64,000 nucleotides of DNA from Lycium barbarum (Eukaryota; Streptophyta; Magnoliopsida; Solanales; Solanaceae), in the NCBI RefSeq assembly GCF_019175385.1, contig NC_083344.1, positions 59,148,782 to 59,212,781 of the forward strand. The letters are read 5' to 3'. The translations under genes and the position numbers were made by a program. Below, piece after piece: positions 18,796-32,044 of the stretch (the stretch's first letter is position 1; the number at the start of each line of letters is the position of its first letter). The notes below the pieces were generated by a model that was not told the origin of the DNA, made no database searches, and saw only the letters and a program-made list of their open reading frames with translations.

Positions 18796-21505
18796 TGTTA
18801 TACCCCGCATTTTCAGAGCATGAGCATGATATGTGCTTCCTAAAAAAAAATTGAAAAACATTGACAATTATGTTGTTGCTACGTAATTTAAACTCACGTT
18901 GATAGTGTTGTATCCCGTATTTTAGTACGTCGGATTATTTGTAAGCTGAGGTGGGGCCCACACGTCGAGATTTTTTTGGACATGTGAAAAATTATATGAA
19001 GCACATATGTGAATTTAAACACAACTCAAGAACGACCCTTGAGCCAAATCGAAGTGGAAGTCCTCCAAACAAATATTTTTAAGTAACGATTTCGGGTGAT
19101 CTGACTTCAAGGGGAAAAAACGGTATTATAAGTTTGGAATTTGGAACAATACCAAGCAATGGAAGTTGTAGATAATTGAATTATCTTTCCAAAAAAAGGT
19201 CTTGGGTCCACAGGTTACGTCGGCACAAAGAGATATGGACGTTTTAAGGCAGAAAGGTCCGTGGGCTAGGCCCAATCAGAGCCCAACCGGGTTGGGCCCA
19301 TGACCCATGTTTATTTAAGTGAAACTTCGGCCCTTTTCTCCTCAATTTTCATACCAAAACACCAGAAAATTCTGGAAAAAGAGAAAGAGGAGCCTTGGAG
19401 AGAAGAAAAACCAATTTTGACCAAAATCTGAGCCCTGAATCCCGAAGCCCATGAAGGGAAAAGTGTTGTACGCTGCGTTGTCTTCAATCTGAGCTAAAAA
19501 TAAATCAATAAAAAGAGGATGGACGTGATGGCTGCACACTTGGGGTAAGCTTACGATCCCTTTTCATTGTTAACAAGTTTATTTAAAGTTTTAACGAATT
19601 AGAACGGAGAAAATAGCGATATAAATTCGTTTGTTGATGTTGTTGAATTATGGTTTGAGTTTGAGGAGAACTTTGGATAAAATATATATATATATATTTC
19701 TTGTAGGATGTTATTATTAATGTTATTGGTAATTATTTCAGCTTCTCTACGGAAATAAAATTACTAAATAGTTATACCGCAAATTGGTTGGTTGAGAAAT
19801 TTACAAACAAGTGTGTGGGTTATTCTTTGGCATACGTTGGTATTGGAAATGATGTTAATACTATTGGTATTGTTGTTGATGTTGTTGGTTGCTGAATTGG
19901 AATTCGGGCTAGGCATATAAACAGGGGAGATGCTGCCCGATTTTCGGCAGGATATAAAATAGTATGATTTCAAATATGGTACAAATGTGCGATGAAATGG
20001 CTAACATTAGCATAAATCCCTTCAAATGTAGATTTACGAGCTCAGAATAATAAGCATAGCTAATAGGAGGTTGAACAGGTATGTAAGGCTTACCCTTTCT
20101 TTCTTATGGCATGATCCTTATGAAATAAACAGACGATGTGTATATGACTCCAAAGAAATTCCTATTCTTAGAGCCACTAGGATGGCTAATGTTCTTGATT
20201 TCCATAAGCTATTCTGTATGGTTTTGATACGTATCTATGATTTTCGGAGTTCTATTTGATATGTTTCCGAGTGGGATTCGAAAGATATTTGATATGACAA
20301 TTTTCTTGATTTCAAATGATAGTTCGTTTTGATAATTTCATTGAGTCTTTGATATATCTTGGTACGTATATATGATCCCAGAAGTTCTGTTCTGATATAA
20401 TCCACAGTGACATCCGAAAGGTATTTAATATGACTATCGTCCTGATTCTCAAATGACAATTCGTTTTGATTATTCCATTGAGTCTTTGATAATGTTTTAA
20501 TTTGTATATGGTTGCTCACTACTCTACTCGTGCATGCCTCAATATGTCTTTCACCGAGTCCCGGGCCGGGTATGTTGTCGTGCGCACTCCACTGCATTGT
20601 TCACCGAGTCCCTCACTAGAGGGCCGGGTACGGTATGTATATATATGATGACATGATGAGATGATGATATGTTATGGCGGCCAGGAGGGCATATGATGAC
20701 TTCATTCGCCGAGTCCCTCACTAGAGGGCCGGGTACGGTATATATATGCATGATGATATGATAGTATGCTGACATGATGACATGATTTTATCCACCGAGT
20801 CCCTCACTAGAGGGCCGGGTACGGTATATATATGCATTATGATATGATAGTATGCTGACATGATGATATGATTTTATCCACCGAGTCCCATAATGGGCCG
20901 GGTATGGTATATGATGATGGTATGCATGATTTTCTTTTCAAAAGGCATATGTATTGATGTTTTAAAAATCATACTTGTTTCTAGTAAATCTCCATTTTGG
21001 TTATGATCCTCTTTACGGTATATCATGCTTTACATGCTCAGTACATATTCCGTATAGACCCCCTTTCTTCGGGGGCTGCGTTTCATGCCACGCAGGTACA
21101 TACAGATGAGAAGAAGACATTGCTAGAAGATGTTCCAGCGGGATTGGCGAGCTCCATTTCCTTCCGGAGTGTTGCCGAGTCAGAGTACATATATATATAT
21201 ATGTTATGATTTCTTGATTGATGTTAGAGACTTTGCAGACAGAGTCACGTATGTGGGTTGTCAGTCTTGTAACCTCTACAAGCCGATGTACCATTATGCA
21301 TTATGTTGCAAATTCCATATGATTACAGATTTTACTTGACTTGAGAACAGCGTAAGGAATGTTTCTGAAAGCCTTTACTATGCATTTGGGTTTATTTGAT
21401 TTAAAAGTCCAAAGAGATTATGAGTGTAATAAGAATCAGTGGGTTCGCTCGGCCCTAAATAAGGGTTGCGTGCCCATCATGCCCTATCATGGTTAGGGTG
21501 TGACA
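18796..21505 (+). repeat. B LTR 1 (intact, 2,710 bp), shared by units 1 and 2
   Basis: Starts TGTTATACCCCG directly after a polypurine tract and ends GTGTGACA directly before a primer site, so it serves as 3' LTR of one unit and 5' LTR of the next. At 18906 a second LTR-start-like sequence (TGTTGTATCCCG) begins, homologous to the start of LTR G. Donor-like GGGGTAAGC at 19545, exon-like block 20032-20078, tandem hairpin repeats 20552-20912, double hairpin 21038-21075 with a weakened first stem. Confidence 0.92.
20552..20912 (+). repeat. B LTR tandem repeats with hairpin cores
   Basis: Five units begin CACCGAGTCCC (CGCCGAG in one) at 20552, 20602, 20706, 20793 and 20879, with AT-rich spacers of 50-104 bp spacing. 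Cores are CCCTC-ACTA-GAGGG, CCCA-TAA-TGGG or CCCGGG, followed by GCCGGGTA. Core bases change while the inverted symmetry is kept. Copies also occur in the other B LTRs, and related cores in LTRs A, D and F. Confidence 0.75.
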
Positions 21506-24500
21506 AAGTGGTATCAGAGCAGGTCGTCCTAGGGGTTGTCTGCAAAGTCGTGTCCAGTAGAGTCCTGTTTATGGGTGTGAAGCCGGCCACATTTATAAAC
21601 AGGAGGCTGCAGGGCATCTAGGGATTGTTGACCTTCTTTTTGTCTTAGATCGTGCGATAGAGCCAAGTCATAGGAAATGAGATTCCTGGCACTAACCCTT
21701 GATTTTAGCAAATGCACAGTATCGACGGGAGAAGATGAATGAAGATATGGAAAGTCACAAGGGTAAGTTCTGATATTTTCATTCTTTTACCTGAAATTGG
21801 GAGCTCTAGGTGGCTGAAATGTGCCGTATACATATGTATGCCCTGTGAGGCATTGTTGGTATTTGCTGCGTGCAGATTCTGAATAGTAAGAATTGTAAAG
21901 GAGATTCTGCCAGAATTATTCAAAATCAGGTCATTTAGTTAGGTATGCCTAACAGAAGGAAGCGTGGAAAGGGAATATTGTAAATAAACAATAAGTGAGG
22001 TGCGTTGTTCTAGAGGAGTTATGGAATTGGCATGGCATGAAGAATAATTGCAAGAAAGACGATTAGCAGCCGCAGGATTAAGATGGACAACATTCGAGGT
22101 TTAGTAGGAGCAAGGTCTGTTGGAGCATTTAGAGAAAGTCGGCAATCAGTTTTGCTGTAGATTATTATATAAGGATGGTGAGTGGGAATCCGAACAGGCT
22201 GTTACCCGAGTATTCATAAGTAACGACAACAAAGATGTGTTCACTACCATCGGGAATCTAGGAATCTAGGACGAAAGGTAGTCATACGCATAAGTTAAAG
22301 GTGAATATTGAGGATTGAAAAGGGTAAAATAGTAATTGTAAAGGGAAGGACATGTTATGAGAATGTCTTGGAATCTGTAAGACTTCGACTTGCTCCAGAT
22401 CATGTAATGAAGGTCATGCAATGAGGTGGGTGTGATTATACCAGCACTAATGCACCGGATTTCATCGGAGTTTCAAGGTTAAGCGTGCTGGGGTGAGAGA
22501 AATCTTAGGGCAAAGCACGAGACTATTTGGGGGAAAAATTCGAAGGTAGGCATATGAAGGGGATAGAGTATGGTAATATGGAACAAAAGCGAAATATGAA
22601 GTAAGAGAAGGAATGATTAAGCCATGCGTCGATGTTAGGAGATTTCGGCCCTTGAAAAGTATATAAAGGGATAAATGTGCGGCCATATTAATGTGGTTGG
22701 CTCAGACATGGAGGAGCTTTCCTGAAAGAATGACTTAAGAATAGGACGGATTTGTGCGTCTATAGGAATATTTCACGAACTTCAGAGCCGATGTTACAAA
22801 TAACAAGAGAAGAAAGGAACTCGAGGAGGAATAGACCCAAGGAAGGTTAAGGATGAAAGTAGGAAAGGTATACTAATGGGTTTGTCGAAGAAAGAGGAGA
22901 GCATTTAGGAATGGAGTAACTGGAAATCTCTAACTATGGGAGTAAGAAGGATACTTTAACTAAATGACGGTAGGAGACCGATTACTCATCAAGGAAAGAA
23001 CGAGGACGGTGAGTTGACACAATTGATTAGAATATTAGTGATATGAGGCAAGAACTTCTGTAAAGCCCGAAAGGTTCGATTATAAAGGAAAAAGAATGAA
23101 ATGTAAGAAACGTGCATGGAGGAGAAGACAAACTTGGCCGTGGCATCAAAAAGATAAATAAAGGATTGATCGGGATGGATAACTACAAGGGAAATGCGAC
23201 GAGTCTATTAGTAAAACGAAGTAACAGCGTGACGGGGACAGGGGCATATAATACTAAGGTTTGTAATGAATGTGAATAACTTGGTAAGACAACTTATGTG
23301 GTAAGTATAATAGGGTCAATTAGAAAGAGTTACCAGTTAAGTAAGCTTACTCCACGAGCCTTATTCTATTTTATAAGTAGTGTTACGAATGAGATCAAGA
23401 AATGGTACTCTATAGAGTTTATTATGATTGGGATATAATGAGAACGTAGCAAGAACTACAATACAAAGTAAGGAATAGCGAGGACACGACTAAGAGAGGT
23501 GACATGCTTTATGTGAATAGAGAGTGAATGCAAGTGTGAAACCAATAAGCGAGCCACAAAGCAGTGAATAAGAAAGCTTATAAGACCTTGTTAAGGAAAG
23601 TTCGGCACAGAGGTTTTTGCAATTACATGACTAATAAAGCAAGGATGTGCTAAAGGAAAAGTGGACTTGAATTAACTTCATGTATATCATGAAACCGACA
23701 TGGGAAGGAGGCATGTCAAGATAATAGAGGTTTATAAAATAAAGGAAATAAATTTTGTCAATACAATATGTCATGTTTCGGGCTATAGTTCGAATCCCTC
23801 ACATCAGAGAAAAATATTGTGTTACCAGTAAATATGCAGCAGATGTACCCCAAAAGGCAACGAAGGAAGTGAGAAGGCCTACGAGCGATTAAGGATAAGT
23901 ATTAAGGACAGACGGGACTACTAAGGAAAAATCACAGCTCTGGAAGAGATGAGAGTTGAAAATATCTTCTACGTCGGGAAATTATAAGTCACTGCTTGTA
24001 TTAAATCACGAGAATATGTGTCACAGGACCATATGAATAGTTGTCCTGATGAAGTGGCTAGTAAAATGCTGTAGGATGATAACAAATATTTGAAAAGAAT
24101 GAAAGTTAGTTAAGTTGCAATTAACCACTGGTATAGGAGAGCCAAGGACTTGAAGAGAGAAGTACACTCGTATTAAAAGGAAGATATGATTAAGTAAGAT
24201 TTTATTTGAGTCCCCGGCTTATGAGTTATCTTGTAATGATGTCCAAATCGGACGAGAAAAAAAAGGAAGAAGGATTCAAATAAGGATTTGAAAATATTTT
24301 GAATGGTGGATTAGTATGTTGTAAATATACTCTAGTGATAGGGGATAACAACGGTGATAAGAAAATGTTGTACACAAAAATATAAGGATGAGTACACAAA
24401 AATATAAGGAATGGCGCTGAGGATTGTTGTATGAGTCGAATGGAGTCCCATATGAATATAGATCCGTTTGCTATGGTATTTTTGGTGCCTTGGATGAGTA

Positions 24501-25022
24501 ATCCGAGGTAAAGTAATTAAAGAGAATAATAAAACGTTGACAAGAATTTTCGTTAGATAGCCAAGGCCCAGAAATCCAATTGGAGGATAAAGAAATCAAA
24601 CGAGATGTTTCGGTGTTAAACTAGTCGAAAGACAAAGTACTGCAAAGATTGATTCGACTGCTACAGAAAGCAAATGATGCTAAATGTGATTAGCCTTGAG
24701 GTTATCCTTAAGGAAGTAAGAATAAGAATAATTCAACTTTAAGAAGATAAAGGCTTGGGTCATCTAGGAAACGTAAGGAAGACACGTGGAGATTGAAGGG
24801 AACAAAAAGAAGATGAAACAAAAGGATTGGATAAAAGTATGTGGTAAATACGGCATGAAAGGGCATGCAAGAATGTAAACAACGAAAGCTGAAAAGGCAA
24901 TGAGACCGTTAAAGTATAAACAGTTAGTAGACAGACATATAATGTGAAAAGGGACGATTTTGAGTACAGGCATAAATTTTGGCCACAAAAGAAGAAAAAT
25001 AGACTGCATAAATTATATGAAT
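21506..25022 (+). other. B internal domain 2 (non-coding, two large deletions)
   Basis: Primer site 21509-21520 and leader hairpin 21564-21603. Compared with domain 1, about 559 bp are missing after 22509 (matching 15631-16189). The 3' end, with the polypurine tract and the first 150 or so bases of the next LTR, is also missing near 25012-25023. Without its polypurine tract and LTR start this unit could not transpose alone. No gene. Confidence 0.85.
22428..22509 (+). ncRNA. Truncated 5S rRNA-derived segment in B domain 2
   Basis: Same as the 15550 copy up to the sequence just before the C box; the deletion after 22509 removed the C-box half. The A-box region remains. Confidence 0.8.
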
Positions 25023-26930
25023 TGGGGCCCAAACATCGAGATTTTTTTGGACATGTGACAAATTATATGAAGCACGTATGTGAAGTTAACCACAACTCAA
25101 GAAGGACCCTTGAGCCAAATCGAAGTGGAAGTCCTCCAAACAAATATTTTTAAGTAACGTTTTCGGGTGATCTGACTTCGAGGGGCAAAAACAATATTAT
25201 AAGTTTGAAATTTGGAAAACTACCACGAAATAGAAGTTGTAGATAATTGAATTATCTTTCCCACCATAGGTCGCGGGTCCACAGGTAACGTCGGCACAAG
25301 GAGATATGGATGTTTTAAGGCAGAAAGGTCTGTGGGCTAGGCCCAATCCGAGCCCAACCGGGTTAGGCCCATGACCCATGTTTATTTAAGTGAAACTTCA
25401 TCCCTTTTCTCCCCAATTTTCATACCAAAACACCAGAAAATTCTGGAAAATGAGAAAGAGGAGCCTTGGAGAGAAGAAAACCCAATTTTGACCAAAATCT
25501 GAGCCCCGAATCCCGAGCCCATGAAGGGAAAAGTGTTGTACGCTGCGTTGTCTTCAGTATGAGCTAAAACTCAATCAAGAAAAAGAGGATGGACGTGATG
25601 GCTGCACACTTGGGGTAACATTACGATCCCTTTTCATTGTTAACAAGTTTATTTAAAGTTTTAACGGATTAGAACGGAGAAAATAGCGATATAAATTCGT
25701 TTTTTGATGTTGTTGAATTATGGTTTGAGTTTGAGGAGAACTTTGGATAAAAAATATATATATTTCTGGTAGGATGTTGTTATTAATGTTATTGGTATTG
25801 ATTTCAGCTTCTTTACGGAAATAAAATTACTAAATAGTTATACCGCAAATTGGTTGGTTGAGAAATTTAGAAAACAGTGTGTGGGTTGTTCTATGGCATA
25901 CGTTGGTATTGGAAATGATGTTAATACTATTGGTATTGTTGTTGATGTTGTTGGTTGCTGAATTGGAATTCATGCTAGGCATATAAACAGGGGAGATGCT
26001 GCCCGATTTTCGGCGGGATATAAAATAGTATGATTTGAAATATGGTACAAATGTGCGATGAAAAGGCTAACATTAGCATCAATCCCTTCAAATGTAGATT
26101 TACGAGCTCGGAGAAATAAGCGTAGCTAATAGGAGGTTGAACAGGCATGTAAGGCTTACCCTTTCTTTCTTATGTTATGATCCTTATGAAATAAACAGAC
26201 GATGTGTATATGACTCCAAAGAAAATCCTATTCTTAGAGCCACTAGGACAGATAATGTTCTTGATTTTCATAAGCTATTTCGTATGGTTTTGATACGTAT
26301 CTATGATTTTCGGAGTTCTATTTGATATGTTTCCGAGTGGCATTCGAAAGATATTTGATATGACAATTGTCATGATTTCAAATGATAGTTCGTTTTTATC
26401 ATTTCATTGAGTCTTTGATATATCTTGGTACGTATATATGATCCCAGAAGTTCTGTTCTGATATAATCCACAGTGACATCCGAAAGGTATTTAATATGAC
26501 TATCGTCCTGATTCTCAAATGACAATTCATTTTGATTATTCCATTGAGTCTTTGATAATGTTTTAATTTGTATATGGTTTCTCACTACTCTACTCGTGCA
26601 TGCCTCAATATGTCTTTCACCGAGTCCCGGGCCGGGTATGTTATCGTGCGCACTCCACTGCATTGTTCACCGAGTCCCTCACTAGAGGGCTGGGTACGGT
26701 ATGTATATATATGATGACATGATGAGTTGTTATGGCGGCCAGGAGGGCATATGATGACTTCATTCACCGAGTCCCTCACTAGAGGGTCGGGTACGGTATA
26801 TATATGCATGATGATATGATAGTATGCTTACATGATGACATGATTTTATCCACCCAGTCCCTCACTAGAGGGCCGAGTACGGTATATACATGCATGATGA
26901 TATGATAGTATGCTGATATGATGATATGAT
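25023..26930 (+). repeat. B LTR 2, left part (5' end deleted)
   Basis: Begins at the GGGGCCC that matches 18953 in LTR 1, so the first 157 or so bases are missing. Runs to 26930, where element C is inserted inside the tandem hairpin repeats. The last five bases, ATGAT, are the left target duplication of C. Confidence 0.9.
26926..26930 (+). other. Target-site duplication of C, left copy
   Basis: ATGAT, repeated exactly at 34946-34950. The uninterrupted site is seen in the sister LTRs near 20868-20880 and 41628-41640. Confidence 0.93.
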
Positions 26931-29900
26931 TGTCACACCCTGATCTTATTAGGGTGTGATGGGCACCGGACCCCACATACGGAGCCGAGCGAACCTGCAG
27001 ACCCTGATTACACACCTAATTTTTTTTTCTGAAAGTCAATTACAAATAAAATACATGTTGTGTTTTCGAAATCTTCCGCTTACTATTTCCAGAATTTAAC
27101 AATTCTGTAATTGTACGAAATTTATTATGCGACACACAAAATAACATATCGGCTGATGAAACCGCTTACAGACTGACTATCATTACCCACGACGTTGTCT
27201 GCAAAGTCTCTAATACTGATCGGACATCACAACATACATACCCTGACTCGGCAGCACTCCTGGAGGAAATGGAGCCCGCCAATCCACTGGACCATCTTCA
27301 GCTCATCTCGTCTAGCCATTTGTGGGTACCTGCGCGGCATGAAACGCAGCCCCCAAAGAACACGGGGTCAGTACGGATATGTACTGAGTATGTAAGGCAT
27401 AAGTACAGAAAACGAAACCATGACTGATATAGACAGAACAACATACAAAAACTTATTCAGAAATATCAAACACTTATCATTTTTCTTTTCCAGACACGAA
27501 TCATACTTACTCATCTCGTATACCAGACAGATTTCAGAACGTACAAATTGCTTGAATGACATCACATAGCAGACGGAATACAGAATGTACGGAAGGTCAG
27601 AATACTTACTTTCCCACATAAGTCATGCATATCAGAATCGGATATCGTATCACATACGCGGCAACCCCGGGGACAAATAACACGCCGGGACAAGTGCCAT
27701 ATCATACAGACGATAACCTCGGGGACAAATAGCACGCCGAGGGACGGTCACATCATATCATATGCATGGTGGCCTCGGGGACAGATAACACGCCGAGGAA
27801 CCGATGAACAGTGCCAATGAATGCGCACGATAGCATAGGAACGTGGCTGCCACTCCTGCCTTTGGCGCCACAGCACATCTAACTTCCAGAAGTTTTTCTC
27901 CGATCTCCGTCACACATCACACATAACCACGGTACCCGGGGGCGGACAGATAACACAGCACCCCGAGCCCGGACACATCATACTTCGTAACATAACCTCG
28001 GTAACCGGGGACGGACATATAACACAGTACCCCGGAACCGGACACATCATACTTCAGAATTCATATATGGAACCCGGCCCCCAACAGAGGACCCGGCGAA
28101 CCATCCGCACGATACATACCGGCCCGGGACTCGGTGAAGGAACTCATAACATATGCACGAGCAGAGTCGTGAAGAATCAAATGCGCATAACTCAAGCTCA
28201 ATAAGTTAATCAAACGTATTCTCAGAATGTCCATACAGATTACTTATTACCGATTACTTATAGATTATTCAAACATATTCTCATAATATGCATAACAGAT
28301 TCCTTATTGCAGAATACTTTATGTCAAATTACTCTTAACAGAATATTTCTATCAAGGTACTTATCGCTTTTACTCAACCAGAATACATGTTCCAAATTGC
28401 TTGCATCGGATTTCCTCTAACCGACTACTTAGGTCCGAATACATATATCAAAAGGATTATGACAGAATGCCTATCGACATGTGAAGGTCCAGAACAAGTT
28501 TCGGGTCAATCGGAGTTAGTATACAAAAGTTACGAGCGTTCGAAGTACAAGACGCTCTCCAATCATTTCAGAAGCTTTTCTTGGAAAACCAAAGCCGTAA
28601 TCAGGTTAACTACCCTTTTAGACATGATTATGGATCAAACCAAATAGAACCTTTGGAATCATACGTACGTCGGAATACTTAAGTCAGAATAAATATATCA
28701 AAAGGGTTATGCCAGGATACTTAATTCAACCTACTTATGTCGGAATATTCAGGTCAGAGTCCATACTTGTATCTGAATTTCTCATATCGGAACACTTATG
28801 CCAAATACTTACGTCAGAACATTTGTGTCGGCACGATTAGTCCAGAATGTTTATATCAAAAATACTTAAATCACGATTCACCTATCAGACTCATTTGACA
28901 CTTAAGTTAGGGAAAACATACAGATCACAAACAGACTTCGAATTACAGAATGGAATAACCTCAAGATACATATTATATCATATCCTACATGGCTCTAGGG
29001 CATGCCAAGGAAAGAAAGGTAAGCCTCACATACCTGGGCGACGACCAACTGGTTGTGCTTACGCATCCAACTTGTTTTCTTACACGCAAGAGGGTTCATC
29101 CATCTTGTCAATCTACGTCCAAAAGGATTCATTCATTCGTTAGACTCGTTGTCACATACTTGCCTTAACCTTTCAAACACGTTTTCTTATGTTCTGCCGG
29201 AATTTCGGCAGCATCTCCTCTGTAAATGTACCAATCCCGAGAATAAGGCTCGGCCCCAAATCAACAACAACCATCCTGGAATTTAACCCGGCCAAACCAA
29301 CAAAGATACTAACACACCAATAAGAGGTTCAAAACACATTTTCACATTAGCGACTCCTACACAATTCAACATCATAATCTTATACTTAATTCGACTACTT
29401 ACACTCAAACCAACATCATCGTTCATACATTCCATTTCTAATCCGAACCCAATCGAAATAATATTCCAGACCCTTTAAACAATTCACACGATATTACAAA
29501 CAACTCAACCAACACTAAACACATTCTTTCCTCCCAAATTCACACATTATGCTACAATACATTCATTTACAACTTCATTTCATAAATTCAAGAAACCGCA
29601 TCACGACTATATTACAATCACATTAGCTTCCAAATCAGCCCGCATAATTAAAATCTTAACTTGGATTATCAAAACATCATTTTCCATCATAGAACTCACA
29701 ACGACGACAACCAAAATACTAACAACAATTTATTCATTCCCAACTACACAAAAGGGGACCATACGGCCAACCCCCAACAATTCCATATTTCATGAATTTC
29801 TTCCAATTCCATATACTACAATACGCATGAATCCTTCATAACAACAATTTTAATACGAAGTAAAATTTGCTTATTGTTTCTATTCCAAAACAGCCCATAC

Positions 29901-30676
29901 ACACGACTACACACACCAATACACACATGTTTCACAAATTTCACTCATTTCTACATACTACAATACTTCAACAATATTCATAACACAGAAAAGAGGGTTA
30001 GTTCTTTACCTTCATTCTTCATCTTTTACACTTGGTTATGACTCATGAACCATCCATATAAGTATTCTACTTGCTCCAACAACTCCACCTTGTTGACAAG
30101 CATCTTTCCCATAGCAAGAAACTAGAAGAAAACAACCTTCCATGATCAAATTTGAGGGGCTGGTTCCTAGCCGAACTCACCTCTCTCTCTTTCTTTTATT
30201 TTTGTTCATCTTTATCTTGTCTTGAATTAGAAAGGGAGTCACATATATATAGTTATAATTTCAAGCATGTGAGGGGCACATGCCCCTCTCTAGAAGTTTC
30301 CTTTAATTTCTTGAAATTTTCCTAGCATAAAAAATGAACCAAAGTCTTGCCATGTACACCTTGGCCCATATAGTTTCCATCACATGGCCAATGTGGCCCT
30401 TTTGAACTTTCATAAAATTTTTGTGAAATTCCCGTTCCGTCCCTCGACTTTTCTCAATATGACCATTTTACCCCTAGCCTTCCACATTGTTTCCATTGGT
30501 CATTTTGCAAATTTCTCCTCTTGCCCCTAGGTTCTCACATTATTTTCATACTAATAATGGTCATAAATGATATTCTTAACGACTTGCGCATTAATGTAGT
30601 TTTTGAATATGGTTTCGTCCTTAACTTCCCACGACGACTTTGAAATATCCAAACGTTCAAAATACGGGCTATAACA
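26931..30676 (-). repeat. C 3' LTR (full length, 3,746 bp)
   Basis: Contains on the minus strand the double hairpin (27350-27387), hairpin-bearing tandem repeats (about 27658-28060), CCGGAATTTCGG box (29197-29208), donor-like GGTATGTGAGG (near 29032) and GGTAAAG (near 30008), and a promoter-like palindrome with TATATATA (about 30244-30290). Plus-strand short ORFs such as 28847-29143 are repeated in the other LTR and are not genes. Confidence 0.92.
27658..28060 (-). repeat. Short tandem repeats with hairpin arms in C LTR
   Basis: Units of about 55-60 bp carry CCTCGG...CCGAGG or CCCCGG...CCGGG arms around ACAAATAACACG-like loops (near 27665, 27717, 27771). A second pair of units lies near 27933 and 27995. 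They occupy the same LTR zone as the CACCGAGTCCC repeats of B. Confidence 0.6.
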
Positions 30677-30710
30677 TCCTCCCCCCTTTAGAACATTCGT
30701 CCTCGAATGT
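30677..30710 (-). promoter_or_regulatory. C polypurine tract with preceding hairpin
   Basis: On the minus strand: arms ACATTCG and CGAATGT with loop AGGA (30710-30693), then TCTAAAGGGGGGAGGA running into the LTR. Confidence 0.88.
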
Positions 30711-31946
30711 TCAACTGACCTTATGGGGTATTATAGTACTTCGGGAGGGTCCGTCCTATAGACGCATCTTCTCTTTATGCCCGTTCTTCATCCTTTATCT
30801 CATTCTCATTTAAGGGATTCCTTATACGTCAACAGTTCATTTCTTCGTCTCGGTGCACGACATAGCGAAATTTCTTCCATAAGTCTTCCTTTTACTTCCA
30901 GTCGACGACATCATTCTCGTCAGCATTCTCATGTCTTTCCATCCACCATTGATCCTTTCGCACATTTAGTTCGCTTACTTACTTGTAGGTTTTCCTTAAC
31001 CGTGCTCTTGTATCACAACGGGGCATCCGTATTTTGAGCATTCCACCGCTCTTGTTTTCAGCATCGACTTAAAGTTTATAATGTATTCCTTCTAGTGCAC
31101 AAATTTGTCCTATCCCTAGATCACCTTTCTAGGAGAGTTCTTCCGTACTCGAGGAGACCGTATTAGTGTAGCTACTCGTTTATTCCCTTACACACCTTTC
31201 AAAAGCCGGGATCTCCTAACAGCGTCACAAGACCTAATCATTCTTCTCTCTTATCTCACGTTCCTGATCATGGCCGCTATTCTTTTGGCTCTACTCATTC
31301 AGATTGGTCTTCAACCCTTGCACACTTTTCCTTTGTTCATGTTGCCACACTTTGTTCCTTTTACGCACCTGTGCTTGCAATTTCATCTCAGATAATTCCG
31401 TGTTCTTCCAGTTATTCCCCCTTTTTTTTTTGGAGGTCTTGTCCATTCATGTTTCTTATCTTTCGCTCCTTTTGGATATTTAATCTCTTTAGCTTCCACC
31501 TACTTACTTATTTTCTTCTTCAAACATCATAGTATTCAGACTTTTCTATCCCTAATCCATACCGAAAACAACGGCTCATCTCGTGGCGCTTGCACCATTT
31601 GTTTCCTTACTATTGCTCAGGTTCCGGTATCCCTCTTTCTATTGTAGCATAGATCGTTGGGGCACACATGTCCACTGGTACCTTCACACAGGAGATATCA
31701 CACACGTTCATATACACATACACACATAATCAATACCACTAATCCGCAAAACACTTTCAGACGCTATTCAAGCCTATCCGAATTCCTGAGCTGTGAGGTA
31801 CTCTTTGTCTCTTTACCGAGCTGAGCTGCCTCGTTCTACGCATCCTCTTAAGGTTTCCAGTCATCCTATATACTATAGTTTCACTTAGATTATTCTGGGT
31901 TTCCATTTGTCTTTTATATCAAAATATGTAGAATTTCTTGTAAACA

Positions 31947-32044
31947 TCCCAGGGGGTCACCCATCCCAGGATTGCTCCCACCTGAGCACGCTTAACTTCA
32001 AGACTTCACTGGGATTCGATGTCTTAATGCTGATATTTTCGCGT
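31947..32044 (-). ncRNA. 5S rRNA-derived segment in element C
   Basis: On the minus strand it aligns with plant 5S rRNA without indels from the A-box region (AAGTTAAGCGTGCT) to the C-box region (GGATGGGTGACC, CCTGGGA). The 5' third is more diverged (CAGCATTAAGACATCG). Same orientation relative to the element as in B. Confidence 0.82.

Noticed and set aside
20552..20912. CRISPR-like array
   Set aside because: Unequal spacing, related AT-rich spacers, and location inside a plant LTR.
28847..29286. Plus-strand frames 28847-29143 and 29053-29286, repeated at 33106-33402 and 33312-33545
   Set aside because: They are identical because they lie in the two LTRs of element C, antisense to it; no domain is visible.
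30777..31037. Plus-strand 86-codon frame in element C internal domain
   Set aside because: Antisense to C, no motif, ordinary length for chance in pyrimidine-rich DNA.
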